Source: JBFAPK01 sp040676675
GTDB taxonomy: Bacteria; Actinomycetota; Actinomycetes; Mycobacteriales; Micromonosporaceae
Assembly: GCF_040676675.1 (NCBI RefSeq)
Contig: NZ_JBFAPK010000057.1
Location: 1-41,584 of the forward strand
Length of the DNA: 41,584 bases
Direction: 5' to 3'
Part shown: positions 25,325-32,976 of the stretch, in pieces
How positions within the stretch are numbered: the stretch's first letter is position 1
Layout of the letters: every line of letters begins with the position of its first letter
The notes under the pieces: generated by a model
Told to the model about the DNA's origin: nothing
Seen by the model: only the letters and a program-made list of their open reading frames with translations
Database searches by the model: none
Translations under genes and position numbers: made by a program

Positions 25325-25969
25325 CTACCGCGCCCGCTGGAGTTCCGGCCGTCCCGCCGCCGACGAGGGCCGGGCGTCCGCAGGTACCGGTCGCCGACAG
25401 TGGTAGACCACGGCCGGCGGCAGGTTCGCCCAGACCGTACGCCCCAGCGTCACCTCCTCGAAGCACGCCTCCATGACCCGGCGGGCCCGCCGGGCCAGCG
25501 GCGTCCAGAGCCCGTGCCGGTACGCGAAGGTGGTGAGAGCGCCGTACGGTGCCAGGGTGGCCGCGACCGCCCTGAGGATCAGGTCCTGCCGCTGCGGTGG
25601 GAAGACCGCCCAGGGCAGGCCGCTGACGACGGCGTCCGCCGCGCCGATCCCCCGCGCGGCGAGCACCTCGCCCAGTTTTCCGGCGTCGCCGTGGACCACC
25701 TCGACCCCGGGGAAGCGCCCGCGCAGCCGCTCGGCGAAGCTCCGGTTCAGCTCGATCGCCACGTGCCGCCCCCGCCCGCCCAGCCGTCGCTGGATGGCGC
25801 CGGTGAAGGCACCCGTACCCGGGCCCAGCTCGACCACGACGGGCGAACCGGTACCGGCGATCGGCACGGTGACCAGGCGGGCGAGCGTCGGGCCGCTGGG
25901 GGCGATGGCGCCGGTGGCGAACGGGTGGCGGGCGAGCTGGGCCAGGAACGCGGCCGCATCATCGATCAT
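25325..25969 (-). CDS. SAM-dependent methyltransferase, phospholipid N-methyltransferase-like
   Basis: 214-aa class I methyltransferase. ARHPFATGAIAPSG followed by motif I VVELGPGTGAFTGAI resembles phospholipid N-methyltransferases and rRNA adenine methylase-like proteins. The acidic motif II is HVAIELNRSF; VVHGDAG and VVSGLPWAVFPP follow. The start ATG (MIDDAAAFLAQ) is chosen because upstream residues in the open frame are not family-like. It converges on DUF2550 with an 18-bp gap. The substrate is not certain. Confidence 0.8.
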   Translation of the reverse strand: MIDDAAAFLAQLARHPFATGAIAPSGPTLARLVTVPIAGTGSPVVVELGPGTGAFTGAIQRRLGGRGRHVAIELNRSFAERLRGRFPGVEVVHGDAGKLGEVLAARGIGAADAVVSGLPWAVFPPQRQDLILRAVAATLAPYGALTTFAYRHGLWTPLARRARRVMEACFEEVTLGRTVWANLPPAVVYHCRRPVPADARPSSAAGRPELQRAR

Positions 25970-26086
25970 GCGGTGGACGCTAGGGGCGCCCGGACACCGC
26001 CCCGGTCGTTCCGCCGGCCCGTGTTCCGGCCGATCGGAGGAGGTCGGGCGGCCGGTGGCAGGATCGGGCCGCGCCCGGCCGCTACG

Positions 26087-26092
26087 TATGGT
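26087..26092 (+). promoter_or_regulatory. -10 box (TATGGT) of the leaderless histidine kinase
   Basis: TATGGT ends six bases before the GTG at 26099 with no ribosome site between, consistent with leaderless transcription of the two-component operon. Confidence 0.45.
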
Positions 26093-26098
26093 TGCGCG

Positions 26099-27520
26099 GT
26101 GACACGCGCGCGATACGGCTGGGTCCTGCTGCCGTTCGGCCTGGCCACGCTGGGGCTCGCGCTCAGCGGCAACCTGCTCGGCTGGGCCGCCGAGCCGACC
26201 GGTTCGGCCGGGACGGGGCTGGCTCCCCTGGCCGGGGTCGCCCTGACCGCCGTACGGCGCTGGCCGTTCCCGGTGCTGCTGACGGAAGTCCTGCTGCTCC
26301 TGCTCACCGACGCGCTCGCCCCGTCGGCCAGCGACATGGCGCAGTTGGCGATCGGCGTCGCGCTCGGCTTCGTGGCGTACACGGCCGGCTGGCCGCGTAC
26401 CGTGGCCGCGTTCGTGCTGGCGTGCGCCGCGACCGGGAGCAACTTCGACCCGGCGATGCTGGAGGGCAAGCAGGGCGTGGTCCGGGTGCTCAGCCTGCTG
26501 GCCTTCGCGGCGGTACCGGTCGCGTTCGGCCGCTACCTGCGCGCGGTACAGGACGCGGCCCGGGTCGCCGCCGAGCGCGCCCGGGAGGCCGAGGAGCGCC
26601 GTGCGGTCGAGCTGCGCGCGGTACGGCTGGCCGAGCGCAGCAGCATCGCCCGCGAGCTGCACGACATCGTCGCCCATCACGTCGCCGCCATCGCGCTGCG
26701 GGCGGGCGCCGCGCAGTACGCCGTGCGGCACACCGGTGCGGTCGACGACGCGGTACGGGCCCTCGGCGAGCTGCGCGGCACCGCCAGCCAGGTCCTCGAC
26801 GAGCTGCGGGAGCTGCTGGAGGTGCTGCGCGACCCCGACGCGCTCGACCCCACCGGGTCCGGCGGCACCGCCCCCGGCGACCCGACGCCCGGCGGCGGCG
26901 CCGGGTCGCTGACCCTGGTGGAGCCGGAACAGATCGTCGCCGACGCCGAACGGCGGGTCCGGGCCGCCGGGCTTACCGTCCGGATGGAGCTGGCCGAGGA
27001 GGTCGCCGCCGCGCCGCTGGTGGTACGGACCACGGCCGCGCGGGTGATCCAGGAAGGGCTGACCAACACGCTCAAGCACGCCGGGCCCGGTGCGGGCGTG
27101 ACGGTGCGGGCCCGGCCCGACGCCGGCGACCTGCTGGTCGAGGTCGTGGACGGCGGGCCGGCCCGCCCGCCGGGCGAGGAGCCGGTCGCCGTCCCGCGCG
27201 CCACACTGCCGCCCTCGGGGCACGGACTGGTCGGGCTGAACGAACGCGTCGGCCTGCTCGGCGGTGTGCTGACGGCCGGCCCGGACGAGGCCGGCGGGTG
27301 GCGGCTGCGGGCCCGGCTGCCGATCCGGGCCGCCACCGACCCGGCCGCCGTGGACGCGGGCGGTTCGGACGCGGGTGGCGTCGATGCCGGCGCGGGTGGT
27401 TCGGACGCGGGTGGCGCCGATGCCGGCGCGGGTGGTTCGGGCGCGGGTGGCGTCGATGCCGGCGCGGGCGGCGACCGGCCGGGTGGACGGCTCTCCAAGT
27501 CGGGCGCGGTGCGGCCGTGA
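26099..27520 (+). CDS. NarL-family sensor histidine kinase
   Basis: 473-aa membrane kinase. Four or five hydrophobic segments occupy roughly residues 5-145. The HisKA_3 dimerisation domain carries the phospho-acceptor His in SSIARELHDIVAHHV (H188). The HATPase domain has the N-box VIQEGLTNTLKHA and G-box GHGLVGLNERVGLLGG. The periplasmic part is minimal, so it probably senses a membrane or internal signal. The C-terminal 60 residues are a Gly/Ala/Asp/Ser tail built from three 12-residue repeats. Its stop overlaps the response-regulator start (GTGA). Confidence 0.92.
   Translation: MTRARYGWVLLPFGLATLGLALSGNLLGWAAEPTGSAGTGLAPLAGVALTAVRRWPFPVLLTEVLLLLLTDALAPSASDMAQLAIGVALGFVAYTAGWPRTVAAFVLACAATGSNFDPAMLEGKQGVVRVLSLLAFAAVPVAFGRYLRAVQDAARVAAERAREAEERRAVELRAVRLAERSSIARELHDIVAHHVAAIALRAGAAQYAVRHTGAVDDAVRALGELRGTASQVLDELRELLEVLRDPDALDPTGSGGTAPGDPTPGGGAGSLTLVEPEQIVADAERRVRAAGLTVRMELAEEVAAAPLVVRTTAARVIQEGLTNTLKHAGPGAGVTVRARPDAGDLLVEVVDGGPARPPGEEPVAVPRATLPPSGHGLVGLNERVGLLGGVLTAGPDEAGGWRLRARLPIRAATDPAAVDAGGSDAGGVDAGAGGSDAGGADAGAGGSGAGGVDAGAGGDRPGGRLSKSGAVRP
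27362..27469. repeat. Three tandem 36-bp repeats in the kinase C-terminus
   Basis: Units 27362-27397, 27398-27433 and 27434-27469 differ by only one or two bases each and encode DAGAGGS(D/G)AGG(A/V)-type 12-residue repeats in frame. Copy number could vary between strains without breaking the frame. Confidence 0.9.
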
Positions 27521-28245
27521 TCCGGGTCCTCGTCGTCGACGACCAGGCGCTGGTGCGCGCCGGGGTCGCGCTGCTGCTGCGTACGGCCGGCGGGTTCGAG
27601 ATCGTCGGCGAGGCCGGGGACGGCCACGAGGCGGTACGGCTGGCCGGCCGGCTGCACCCCGACGTGGTCCTGATGGACCTGCGGATGCCCCGTACCGACG
27701 GGATCGAGGCGACCCGCCGGATCGTGGAGCGGCACCCGGCGGTACGGATCCTGGTGCTCACCACCTTCGCCGACGACGCCAACATCTACGGGGCGCTCGA
27801 CGCGGGGGCCATCGGCTACCTGGTCAAGGACGGCGCGCCCGAGGACCTGATCGAGGCGGTGCGCCGGGCCGCCCGGGGCGAGCCGCTGCTGGCGCCGGCC
27901 GTACTGGCGCGGATCGTCAACCGCGCGCTGCACGCGCACCGCAGCGACCGCGAGCGTCGCGACGGCGTACGGCCGGCGGCGGGGCGGTCGCTGAGCGCGC
28001 GGGAGCGGCAGGTGCTGGCCCTGGTCGGGGCCGGGCTCTCCAACGCCGAGATCGCCGCGCGGCTGCACCTCGGCATCACCACGGTCAAGACGCACGTCTC
28101 CGCCGCCATGGAGAAGCTGGACCTGCGCAACCGGGTGCAGGCCGCGGTGGTCGCCCACCGGATCGGCCTGGTGGACGACGACTTCCGTCCCGTGGCCGAC
28201 CTCGGCCCCGGAGGCGACCCCGAGCCCACCGCCCCCGTTCCCTAG
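27517..28245 (+). CDS. NarL/FixJ-type response regulator
   Basis: 242-aa DNA-binding regulator. Receiver domain: acidic pair D8-D9, phospho-acceptor D54 in VVLMDLRMP, Thr in VLTTFAD and Lys in GYLVKDG. The C-terminal LuxR-type HTH has LSARERQVLALVGAGLSNAEIAARL and TTVKTHVSAAMEKLDLRNR. The GTG start overlaps the kinase stop by four bases, so it is translationally coupled to its cognate kinase. Target genes are not evident. Confidence 0.93.
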   Translation: MIRVLVVDDQALVRAGVALLLRTAGGFEIVGEAGDGHEAVRLAGRLHPDVVLMDLRMPRTDGIEATRRIVERHPAVRILVLTTFADDANIYGALDAGAIGYLVKDGAPEDLIEAVRRAARGEPLLAPAVLARIVNRALHAHRSDRERRDGVRPAAGRSLSARERQVLALVGAGLSNAEIAARLHLGITTVKTHVSAAMEKLDLRNRVQAAVVAHRIGLVDDDFRPVADLGPGGDPEPTAPVP

Positions 28246-28326
28246 GGGATCGGCCGGCCAGCCGGAGGAGCCGGACCGGCCGGCCGCAGGACGCCGGGCG
28301 GAGTGGCCGGGGGAGATCGTTGCCGG

Positions 28327-29085
28327 GTGGACTTCACCGCGCGTTTCCTCGACTGGCTCGCGGGGCTACCGGCCGGGTGGCTCTACCTCGCCGCCGCGGC
28401 CGTGCTCGCCACCGAGGTCGGGCTGCTGGCCGGGCTGGTCATGCCGGCCGCCAGCACCATGCTCACGGTGGGCTTCCTGGCGTACGCGGGACGGCTGGAC
28501 CTGACCACCGCGCTGGTCGTACTGACGGCCGCCGCGCTCGTCGGCGACCACGTCGGCTACCTGGAGGGGCGGCTGGTCGGCCCCCGGCTGCGCCGCGGCT
28601 GGCTGGGCCGGCGCGTCGGCGACCGCCGGTGGGACCGGGCGGAGGCGCTCGTGGCGGCGCGGGGCGGGCGGGCCGTCCTGCTCGGCCGCTGGGTGGCGTT
28701 CGTCCGCACCCTGGTGCCCCGCGTCGCGGCGGTGGCCGGGGTGCCGTACCGGCGGTTCGCCCTCTTCAACGCCGCGGGCGTGCTCGTCTGGGTCCCCGGT
28801 ACCGTCCTGGCCGGCTACCTCGCCGGGGCCTCGTACTCGCGCCTCACCGGCCTGGCCGGTGTCGCCGGGGCGGTGCTGGCGGGCGGCGCGGGGCTGGCCG
28901 GGGTGGCGATGTGGTGGCGGCGCCGGCGCGCCCGTGCCGCCGCCTCCCGGGGCGGGCCGTGCGCGGGACCGGTACGCCCGCGCCGCTCGCCGCTGCGTTC
29001 GCGCTCCTGGCGGGGCCGGCCGGCCCGGAACCGCCGGCCGCATCCCGCCGGTCGGGCCCGGCACCGGGAGCCGGCCGACCGCTGA
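28327..29085 (+). CDS. DedA-family membrane protein
   Basis: 252-aa multi-pass protein of the DedA/VTT (SNARE-associated) family, proposed lipid transporters such as undecaprenyl-phosphate or phosphatidylethanolamine flippases. Hydrophobic segments at the N-terminus; GDHVGYLEGR and GRWVAFVRTLVPRVAAVAGV are the family regions, with FNAAGVLVWVPGTVLAGYLAG. The last 45 residues are very Arg-rich and probably cytoplasmic. GTG 28327 is chosen over GTG 28303 because GGGGGAG (28309-28315) precedes it. It is 81 bp downstream of the response regulator and could be co-transcribed. Confidence 0.82.
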   Translation: MDFTARFLDWLAGLPAGWLYLAAAAVLATEVGLLAGLVMPAASTMLTVGFLAYAGRLDLTTALVVLTAAALVGDHVGYLEGRLVGPRLRRGWLGRRVGDRRWDRAEALVAARGGRAVLLGRWVAFVRTLVPRVAAVAGVPYRRFALFNAAGVLVWVPGTVLAGYLAGASYSRLTGLAGVAGAVLAGGAGLAGVAMWWRRRRARAAASRGGPCAGPVRPRRSPLRSRSWRGRPARNRRPHPAGRARHREPADR

Positions 29086-29086
29086 C

Positions 29087-29145
29087 CCGGCCGGGCATCC
29101 GACCCGGCCGACCGCCGACCCGGCTTAGCATCCGACCCGGCCGAG
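29087..29145. repeat. GC-rich direct repeat between convergent DedA and VOC genes
   Basis: GCATCCGACCCGGCCGA occurs twice about 33 bp apart, flanked by CCGACCCGGC variants, filling most of the 83-bp convergent gap. No recognised terminator. Confidence 0.5.
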
Positions 29146-29168
29146 CGGTGGTCCGGGTCCAGCGCCGA

Positions 29169-29666
29169 TCAGGCCGACCGCGGCCCGGGGGTCGAGGCGA
29201 CCAGTTCCACCTCGTACCCCGAGCCGTCGGCGAGGTACGCGGCGTACGTCTCCGGCCCGCCCGCGTACGGGTGCCGGTCGGCGAAGAGCAGCGACCACCC
29301 GTACCCGGGGGCCCGCCCGACCAGCCGGTCCACGGCGGCGGGCGGACCGGCGTGGAAGGCGAGGTGGTTGAGGCCCGGCGCGCGCCGGTCGTGGGTCCGC
29401 GACGAGAGCGCGGGCGACTCCTCCAGGACCAGGTAGGTGGGGCCGAGCCGCCAGGACCGGCCGGCCGGCCACTCCTGGAAGAGCTCCCAGCCCAGCTCGG
29501 TGAGGAGCCAGCCCCAGCTGCGGCGGGCCAACTCCAGGTCGGGCACCCAGACCTCCACGTGGTGCAGCCCGCCGGGCCGCCCGGCCTCCGAGTCGTCCGG
29601 CGCGGCCTCGCCCGGCCCGGGGTCGTCCGGTCGATCAGGTGTCAACGCTGCCCGCCGGGCACCCAT
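29169..29666 (-). CDS. VOC (glyoxalase/dioxygenase fold) family protein
   Basis: 165-aa protein of the vicinal oxygen chelate superfamily. Candidate metal ligands are in GGLHHVEVWVPDLELA, LNHLAFHAG and GYEVELVAS, giving His, His and Glu as in the family. The first 30 residues are Asp/Pro-rich and overlap the end of the cobalamin adenosyltransferase gene by 25 bp, so the true start may lie further in. It is probably translated from the same message. Substrate unknown; it does not look like methylmalonyl-CoA epimerase. Confidence 0.75.
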   Translation of the reverse strand: MGARRAALTPDRPDDPGPGEAAPDDSEAGRPGGLHHVEVWVPDLELARRSWGWLLTELGWELFQEWPAGRSWRLGPTYLVLEESPALSSRTHDRRAPGLNHLAFHAGPPAAVDRLVGRAPGYGWSLLFADRHPYAGGPETYAAYLADGSGYEVELVASTPGPRSA

Positions 29667-30214
29667 AGCACATCGCCCGCCGGATTTGCCGTTCTTGCCA
29701 GGATAAAGAGCAGATCTGAGAGGCGGTTGAGATACTTTGCCGGGAGGGGGCTGGTTCGTTCCGGTTCATGATTGACCAGCGCCCACGCCGCACGCTCCGC
29801 GCGCCGCGCGACCGTTCGCGCCACGTGCAGGAGCGCCGCGCCCGGAGTACCGCCCGGCAGGATGAAGGAGTCGAGCTTGGCCAAGCGCGCGTTGTACTCG
29901 TCGCACCAGCCCTCAAGACGGGTCACGTACTCCTCGGTCACCCGCAGCGGCGGGTACGCCGGCTCGGGCTCGACCGGGTTGGAGAGGTCGGCGCCGACGT
30001 CGAAGAGGTCGTTCTGGACGGTGGCGAGCACGGCCCGCACCGCGTCGTCGAGCTGCCCGAGCGCCAGCGCCGCCCCGATCGCCGCGTTGCACTCGTCGAC
30101 GTCGGCGTACGCGGCGATGCGGGGGTCGGTCTTCGCCACCTGCTCGTTGTTGCTCAGCCTGGTCGTGCCGGCGTCGCCGGCCCTGGTGTAGATCCGCGTG
30201 AGGTGGACGGCCAT
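29642..30214 (-). CDS. pduO: PduO-type cob(I)alamin adenosyltransferase
   Basis: 190-aa enzyme that transfers adenosyl from ATP to cob(I)alamin, making coenzyme B12. Motifs: TRIYTRAGDAGTTRL near the N-terminus (ATP binding), AYADVDECNAAIGAAL, VARTVARRAERAAWAL and NRLSDLLFILAR. The start is ATG (MAVHLTRIYT), seven bases downstream of TACGCT, so it is probably leaderless. It is divergent from murA, and the two genes have start codons within a few bases. Its product can feed the B12-dependent mutase at 34803. Confidence 0.94.
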   Translation of the reverse strand: MAVHLTRIYTRAGDAGTTRLSNNEQVAKTDPRIAAYADVDECNAAIGAALALGQLDDAVRAVLATVQNDLFDVGADLSNPVEPEPAYPPLRVTEEYVTRLEGWCDEYNARLAKLDSFILPGGTPGAALLHVARTVARRAERAAWALVNHEPERTSPLPAKYLNRLSDLLFILARTANPAGDVLWVPGGQR

Positions 30215-30221
30215 GACGCAC

Positions 30222-30227
30222 AGCGTA
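30222..30227 (-). promoter_or_regulatory. -10 box (TACGCT) of the leaderless adenosyltransferase gene
   Basis: On the minus strand TACGCT ends seven bases before the ATG. It lies at the 5' end of the divergent murA reading frame, so the two genes share this short region. Confidence 0.45.
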
Positions 30228-30230
30228 CGG

Positions 30231-31736
30231 ATGTCCGCCCCGACGGCGCTCACTCGGCCGGCCGAGAGCGGGGCGATCGACCCGGCGGTGGCCGACGACC
30301 GGTGGCCGACCGAGGCCGCCTCGGCCGCGGCGGGCGACGCCCAGCCGGGCGACGTGGACGTGATCCGGGTCAACGGGGGTGCCCGGCTCGCGGGGGAGGT
30401 CCACGTCACCGGCGCGAAGAACTCCGCGCTGAAGCTGATGGCCGCCGCGCTGCTGGCGCCGGGCCAGAGCGTGATCACCAACGTGCCACGGATCACGGAC
30501 ATCGCGATCATGGGGGAGGTGTTGCGGCGGCTCGGCTGCGAGGTCTCGTTCGGGCCGGACGAGCCGGCGACACCCACCGGGCCCGGCACGGCGGGAATCG
30601 ACCTGGCCGGCGGCGCGCGCGTCGCGGGCGCTCCGACGCCGGGTGAACGGGCCCGGTCCCGGTCGGTGACGATCGAGGTACCGGCCGAGCCCGGCGCCGA
30701 GGCGGACTACGACCTGGTACGCCGCCTGCGCGCCTCGATCTGCGTGCTCGGGCCGCTGCTGGCCCGGCGCGGGTACGTGCGGGTGGCCCATCCCGGCGGT
30801 GACGCGATCGGCTCGCGTGGCCTGGACATGCACGTCTCCGGGCTGGCCCGGATGGGCGCCGAGATCGCCGGCGAGCACGGGTTCGTGATCGCGTCGGCGC
30901 CGGACGGGCTGCGCGGGGCGACCATCTGGCTGGACTTCCCGAGCGTCGGCGCGACCGAGAACCTGGTCATGGCGGCCGTGCTCGCCCGGGGCGTGACGGA
31001 AATCGACAACGCGGCCCGGGAGCCGGAGATCGTCGACATCTGCGCGATGCTCACCCAGATGGGGGCCCGGATCGAGGGAGCCGGCACCTCGACGATCCAG
31101 ATCGAGGGCGTACCGGAGCTGCGGCCCGTACGGCACGCCACCATCGGGGACCGGATCGTGGCGGGTACCTGGGCCTTCGCGGCGGCGATGACCCGGGGCG
31201 ACGTGACCGTGCACGGGGTGAGCCCGGGCTTCCTGGAGATCGCGCTGGACAAGGTCGTCAACGCGGGTGGGCTGGTCGAGACGCGGGCGGACGCGTTCCG
31301 GGTGCAGATGGACCGGCGGCCGAGCGCGGTGGACGTGGTGACCCTGCCCTTTCCCGGCTTCGCCACCGACCTGCTACCGATGGCGATCGGGCTCGCGTCG
31401 GTCAGCGAGGGCGCCTCGCTGATCACCGAGAACATCTTCGACGGGCGCTTCATGTTCATCAACGAGATGGCCCGGCTCGGCGCCGACATCAAGACCGACG
31501 GCCACCACGCCGTGGTACGGGGACGGGAACGCCTGTCGGGCGCCCCGGTGCGGGCCACCGACATCCGCGCCGGTGCCGGGCTCGCCATCGCGGCGCTCTG
31601 CGCCGACGGTACGACGGAGGTGTCGCACGTGCACCACATCGACCGGGGTTACCCGGACTTCGTGGCGGACCTGCGTACGCTCGGCGTCCAGGTCGAGCGG
31701 CTCGCCACCCCCGGCGAACGGGACTTCACCCTCTGA
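30231..31736 (+). CDS. murA: UDP-GlcNAc 1-carboxyvinyltransferase with Asp in place of catalytic Cys
   Basis: First committed enzyme of peptidoglycan synthesis: transfers enolpyruvate from PEP to UDP-GlcNAc. GAKNSALKLMAAALL is the N-terminal substrate loop. The active-site loop reads HPGGDAIGSRGLDMH, with Asp (codon 30801-30803, residue 191 from ATG 30231) where most MurA have the Cys that fosfomycin alkylates; M. tuberculosis MurA has the same change. FPSVGATENLVMAAVLA and the C-terminal RAGAGLAIAALCADG fit the family. An insertion of about 35 residues (30550-30660) makes it 501 aa against about 420. ATG 30213 is an alternative start, overlapping the divergent gene's start codon. Confidence 0.95.
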   Translation: MSAPTALTRPAESGAIDPAVADDRWPTEAASAAAGDAQPGDVDVIRVNGGARLAGEVHVTGAKNSALKLMAAALLAPGQSVITNVPRITDIAIMGEVLRRLGCEVSFGPDEPATPTGPGTAGIDLAGGARVAGAPTPGERARSRSVTIEVPAEPGAEADYDLVRRLRASICVLGPLLARRGYVRVAHPGGDAIGSRGLDMHVSGLARMGAEIAGEHGFVIASAPDGLRGATIWLDFPSVGATENLVMAAVLARGVTEIDNAAREPEIVDICAMLTQMGARIEGAGTSTIQIEGVPELRPVRHATIGDRIVAGTWAFAAAMTRGDVTVHGVSPGFLEIALDKVVNAGGLVETRADAFRVQMDRRPSAVDVVTLPFPGFATDLLPMAIGLASVSEGASLITENIFDGRFMFINEMARLGADIKTDGHHAVVRGRERLSGAPVRATDIRAGAGLAIAALCADGTTEVSHVHHIDRGYPDFVADLRTLGVQVERLATPGERDFTL

Positions 31737-31777
31737 CCGGCCCCGTCGCTCCCGCCCCGGCCTGACTTCCGCCCCGG

Positions 31778-31910
31778 CCCGGCCTGTCGCTCCGCCGCCC
31801 CGCCCCGGCCTGGCTCGTCGTCTTGGCCCGGCCCGGCCTGTCGCTCCGCCCCGACCCGGCCTGGCTCGTCGCCTTGGACCGGCCCGGCCTGGCTCGTCGC
31901 CTTGGCCCGG
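31778..31910. repeat. Tandem GC-rich repeats in an A-B-A-B-B pattern downstream of murA
   Basis: Unit A (CCCGGCCTGTCGCTCCGCC) starts at 31778 and 31832. Unit B (CCCGGCCTGGCTCGTCG then CTTGG) starts at 31804, 31855 and 31883. Together they fill most of the 259-bp gap between murA and the dehydrogenase gene. No coding potential or clear hairpin terminator was seen. Confidence 0.75.
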
Positions 31911-31954
31911 CCCGGTCTCGGCGGCCGACTGAGGATTCGTTCAGGCGTGCCCGT

Positions 31955-31960
31955 TAGGCT
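31955..31960 (+). promoter_or_regulatory. Possible -10 box (TAGGCT) of the 3-hydroxyacyl-CoA dehydrogenase gene
   Basis: TAGGCT lies 35 bp before the ATG, outside the tandem repeats; the -35 is weak. The message would carry a leader with the ribosome site GAGGAGAG. Confidence 0.35.
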
Positions 31961-31995
31961 GCTCTCCGGGTATTCCGCAGCGTGAGGAGAGACAG

Positions 31996-32844
31996 ATGGC
32001 GGGTCGACTGGCCGTTGTCGGGGCCGGACTGATGGGTGCGGGAATCGCGCAGGTGGCGGCGCAGGCGGGCTGGCGGGTGACGCTGCGGGACCTGGACGAC
32101 GCCGCCACCAAGCGCGGCCTCGACGGCATCCGTACCTCGCTGGAGCGGTTCGCGGCCAAGGGCGTGATCGGGGCCGACGAGGTCGAGGCGACGCTGGGCC
32201 GGATCACGCCGACCACCGAACTGGAGGCGGCGGCCGACGCGGACGTGGTGGTCGAGGCGGTCTTCGAGCGCCTGGACGTCAAGCACGAGGTGTTCCGCGG
32301 CCTCGACAAGATCTGCCGGCCGGACGCGGTGCTGGCGACGAACACCTCGGCCATCCCGGTCACCCAGATCGCGGCGGTGACCGAGCGACCCGAGTCGGTC
32401 GTCGGTACCCACTTCTTCTCGCCGGTACCGATGATGAAGCTCTGCGAGCTGGTGCGCGGCTACAAGACCAGCGACGAGACGCTCGCCACCGCGCGCGCCT
32501 TCGCCGAGGAGATCGGCAAGACCTGCGTGGTGGTCAACCGGGACATCGCCGGCTTCGTCACCACCCGGCTCATCGCCGCGCTGGTCGTCGAGGCGGTCAA
32601 GCTGGTCGAATCCGGCGTGGTGTCGCCGGAGGACCTGGACACGGCCTGCCGGCTCGGCTTCGGCCACGCCATGGGTCCGCTGGCCACTACCGACCTGACC
32701 GGCGTCGACGTGCTGCTGCACGCGACGAGGAACATCTACACCGACACGGCGGACGAGAAGTTCTTCCCGCCGGAGCTGCTCCAGCGCATGGCGACCGCCG
32801 GTGACCTCGGCCGCAAGACCGGCAAGGGCTTCTACACGTACTGA
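31996..32844 (+). CDS. hbd: 3-hydroxybutyryl-CoA (3-hydroxyacyl-CoA) dehydrogenase
   Basis: 282-aa NAD(P)-dependent dehydrogenase converting acetoacetyl-CoA and (S)-3-hydroxybutyryl-CoA. The Rossmann motif is VVGAGLMGAGIAQVAA (about 7-22). Catalytic His and Glu lie in VGTHFFSPVPMMKLCELVRG; NRDIAGFVTTRL and LGFGHAMGPLATTDLTGVD are C-terminal family motifs, ending GRKTGKGFYTY. A GAGGAGAG ribosome site precedes the ATG. The single-domain form is typical of butyryl-CoA, PHB or ethylmalonyl-CoA metabolism. The ethylmalonyl-CoA-mutase-like gene lies 2 kb downstream. Confidence 0.94.
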   Translation: MAGRLAVVGAGLMGAGIAQVAAQAGWRVTLRDLDDAATKRGLDGIRTSLERFAAKGVIGADEVEATLGRITPTTELEAAADADVVVEAVFERLDVKHEVFRGLDKICRPDAVLATNTSAIPVTQIAAVTERPESVVGTHFFSPVPMMKLCELVRGYKTSDETLATARAFAEEIGKTCVVVNRDIAGFVTTRLIAALVVEAVKLVESGVVSPEDLDTACRLGFGHAMGPLATTDLTGVDVLLHATRNIYTDTADEKFFPPELLQRMATAGDLGRKTGKGFYTY

Positions 32845-32872
32845 CCCGCTCGCCCGCCGGCCCGGCCCACTC

Positions 32873-32932
32873 GTCGATCTAGGGCAAATCCACGTGATTG
32901 GAGATCAACTCACGTGGATTTGCCCTAGATCG
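32873..32932. repeat. Dispersed palindromic element, copy 2 (23-bp perfect stem)
   Basis: Arms 32875-32897 and 32910-32932 are perfectly complementary around the loop TTGGAGATCAAC. The 60-bp element matches copy 1 (4161-4220) at 57 positions; the first 35 bases and last 17 are identical. It again sits between convergent genes, 29 bases after the dehydrogenase stop and 45 bases from the permease stop. The stem ends at the core boundary and has no flanking extension, unlike copy 1. Confidence 0.9.
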
Positions 32933-32976
32933 CGGGGGAGAGGCGCGGGGCGCGGGGCGCCGGGGGAGAGGGGCGA

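Noticed and set aside
25970..27223. N-terminal extension of the 25325-25969 methyltransferase
   Set aside because: The open frame continues antisense across the histidine kinase, but only the last 214 residues are methyltransferase-like.
31737..31995. CRISPR-like array downstream of murA
   Set aside because: The units are tandem and GC-rich with no unique spacers, and no cas genes are present.
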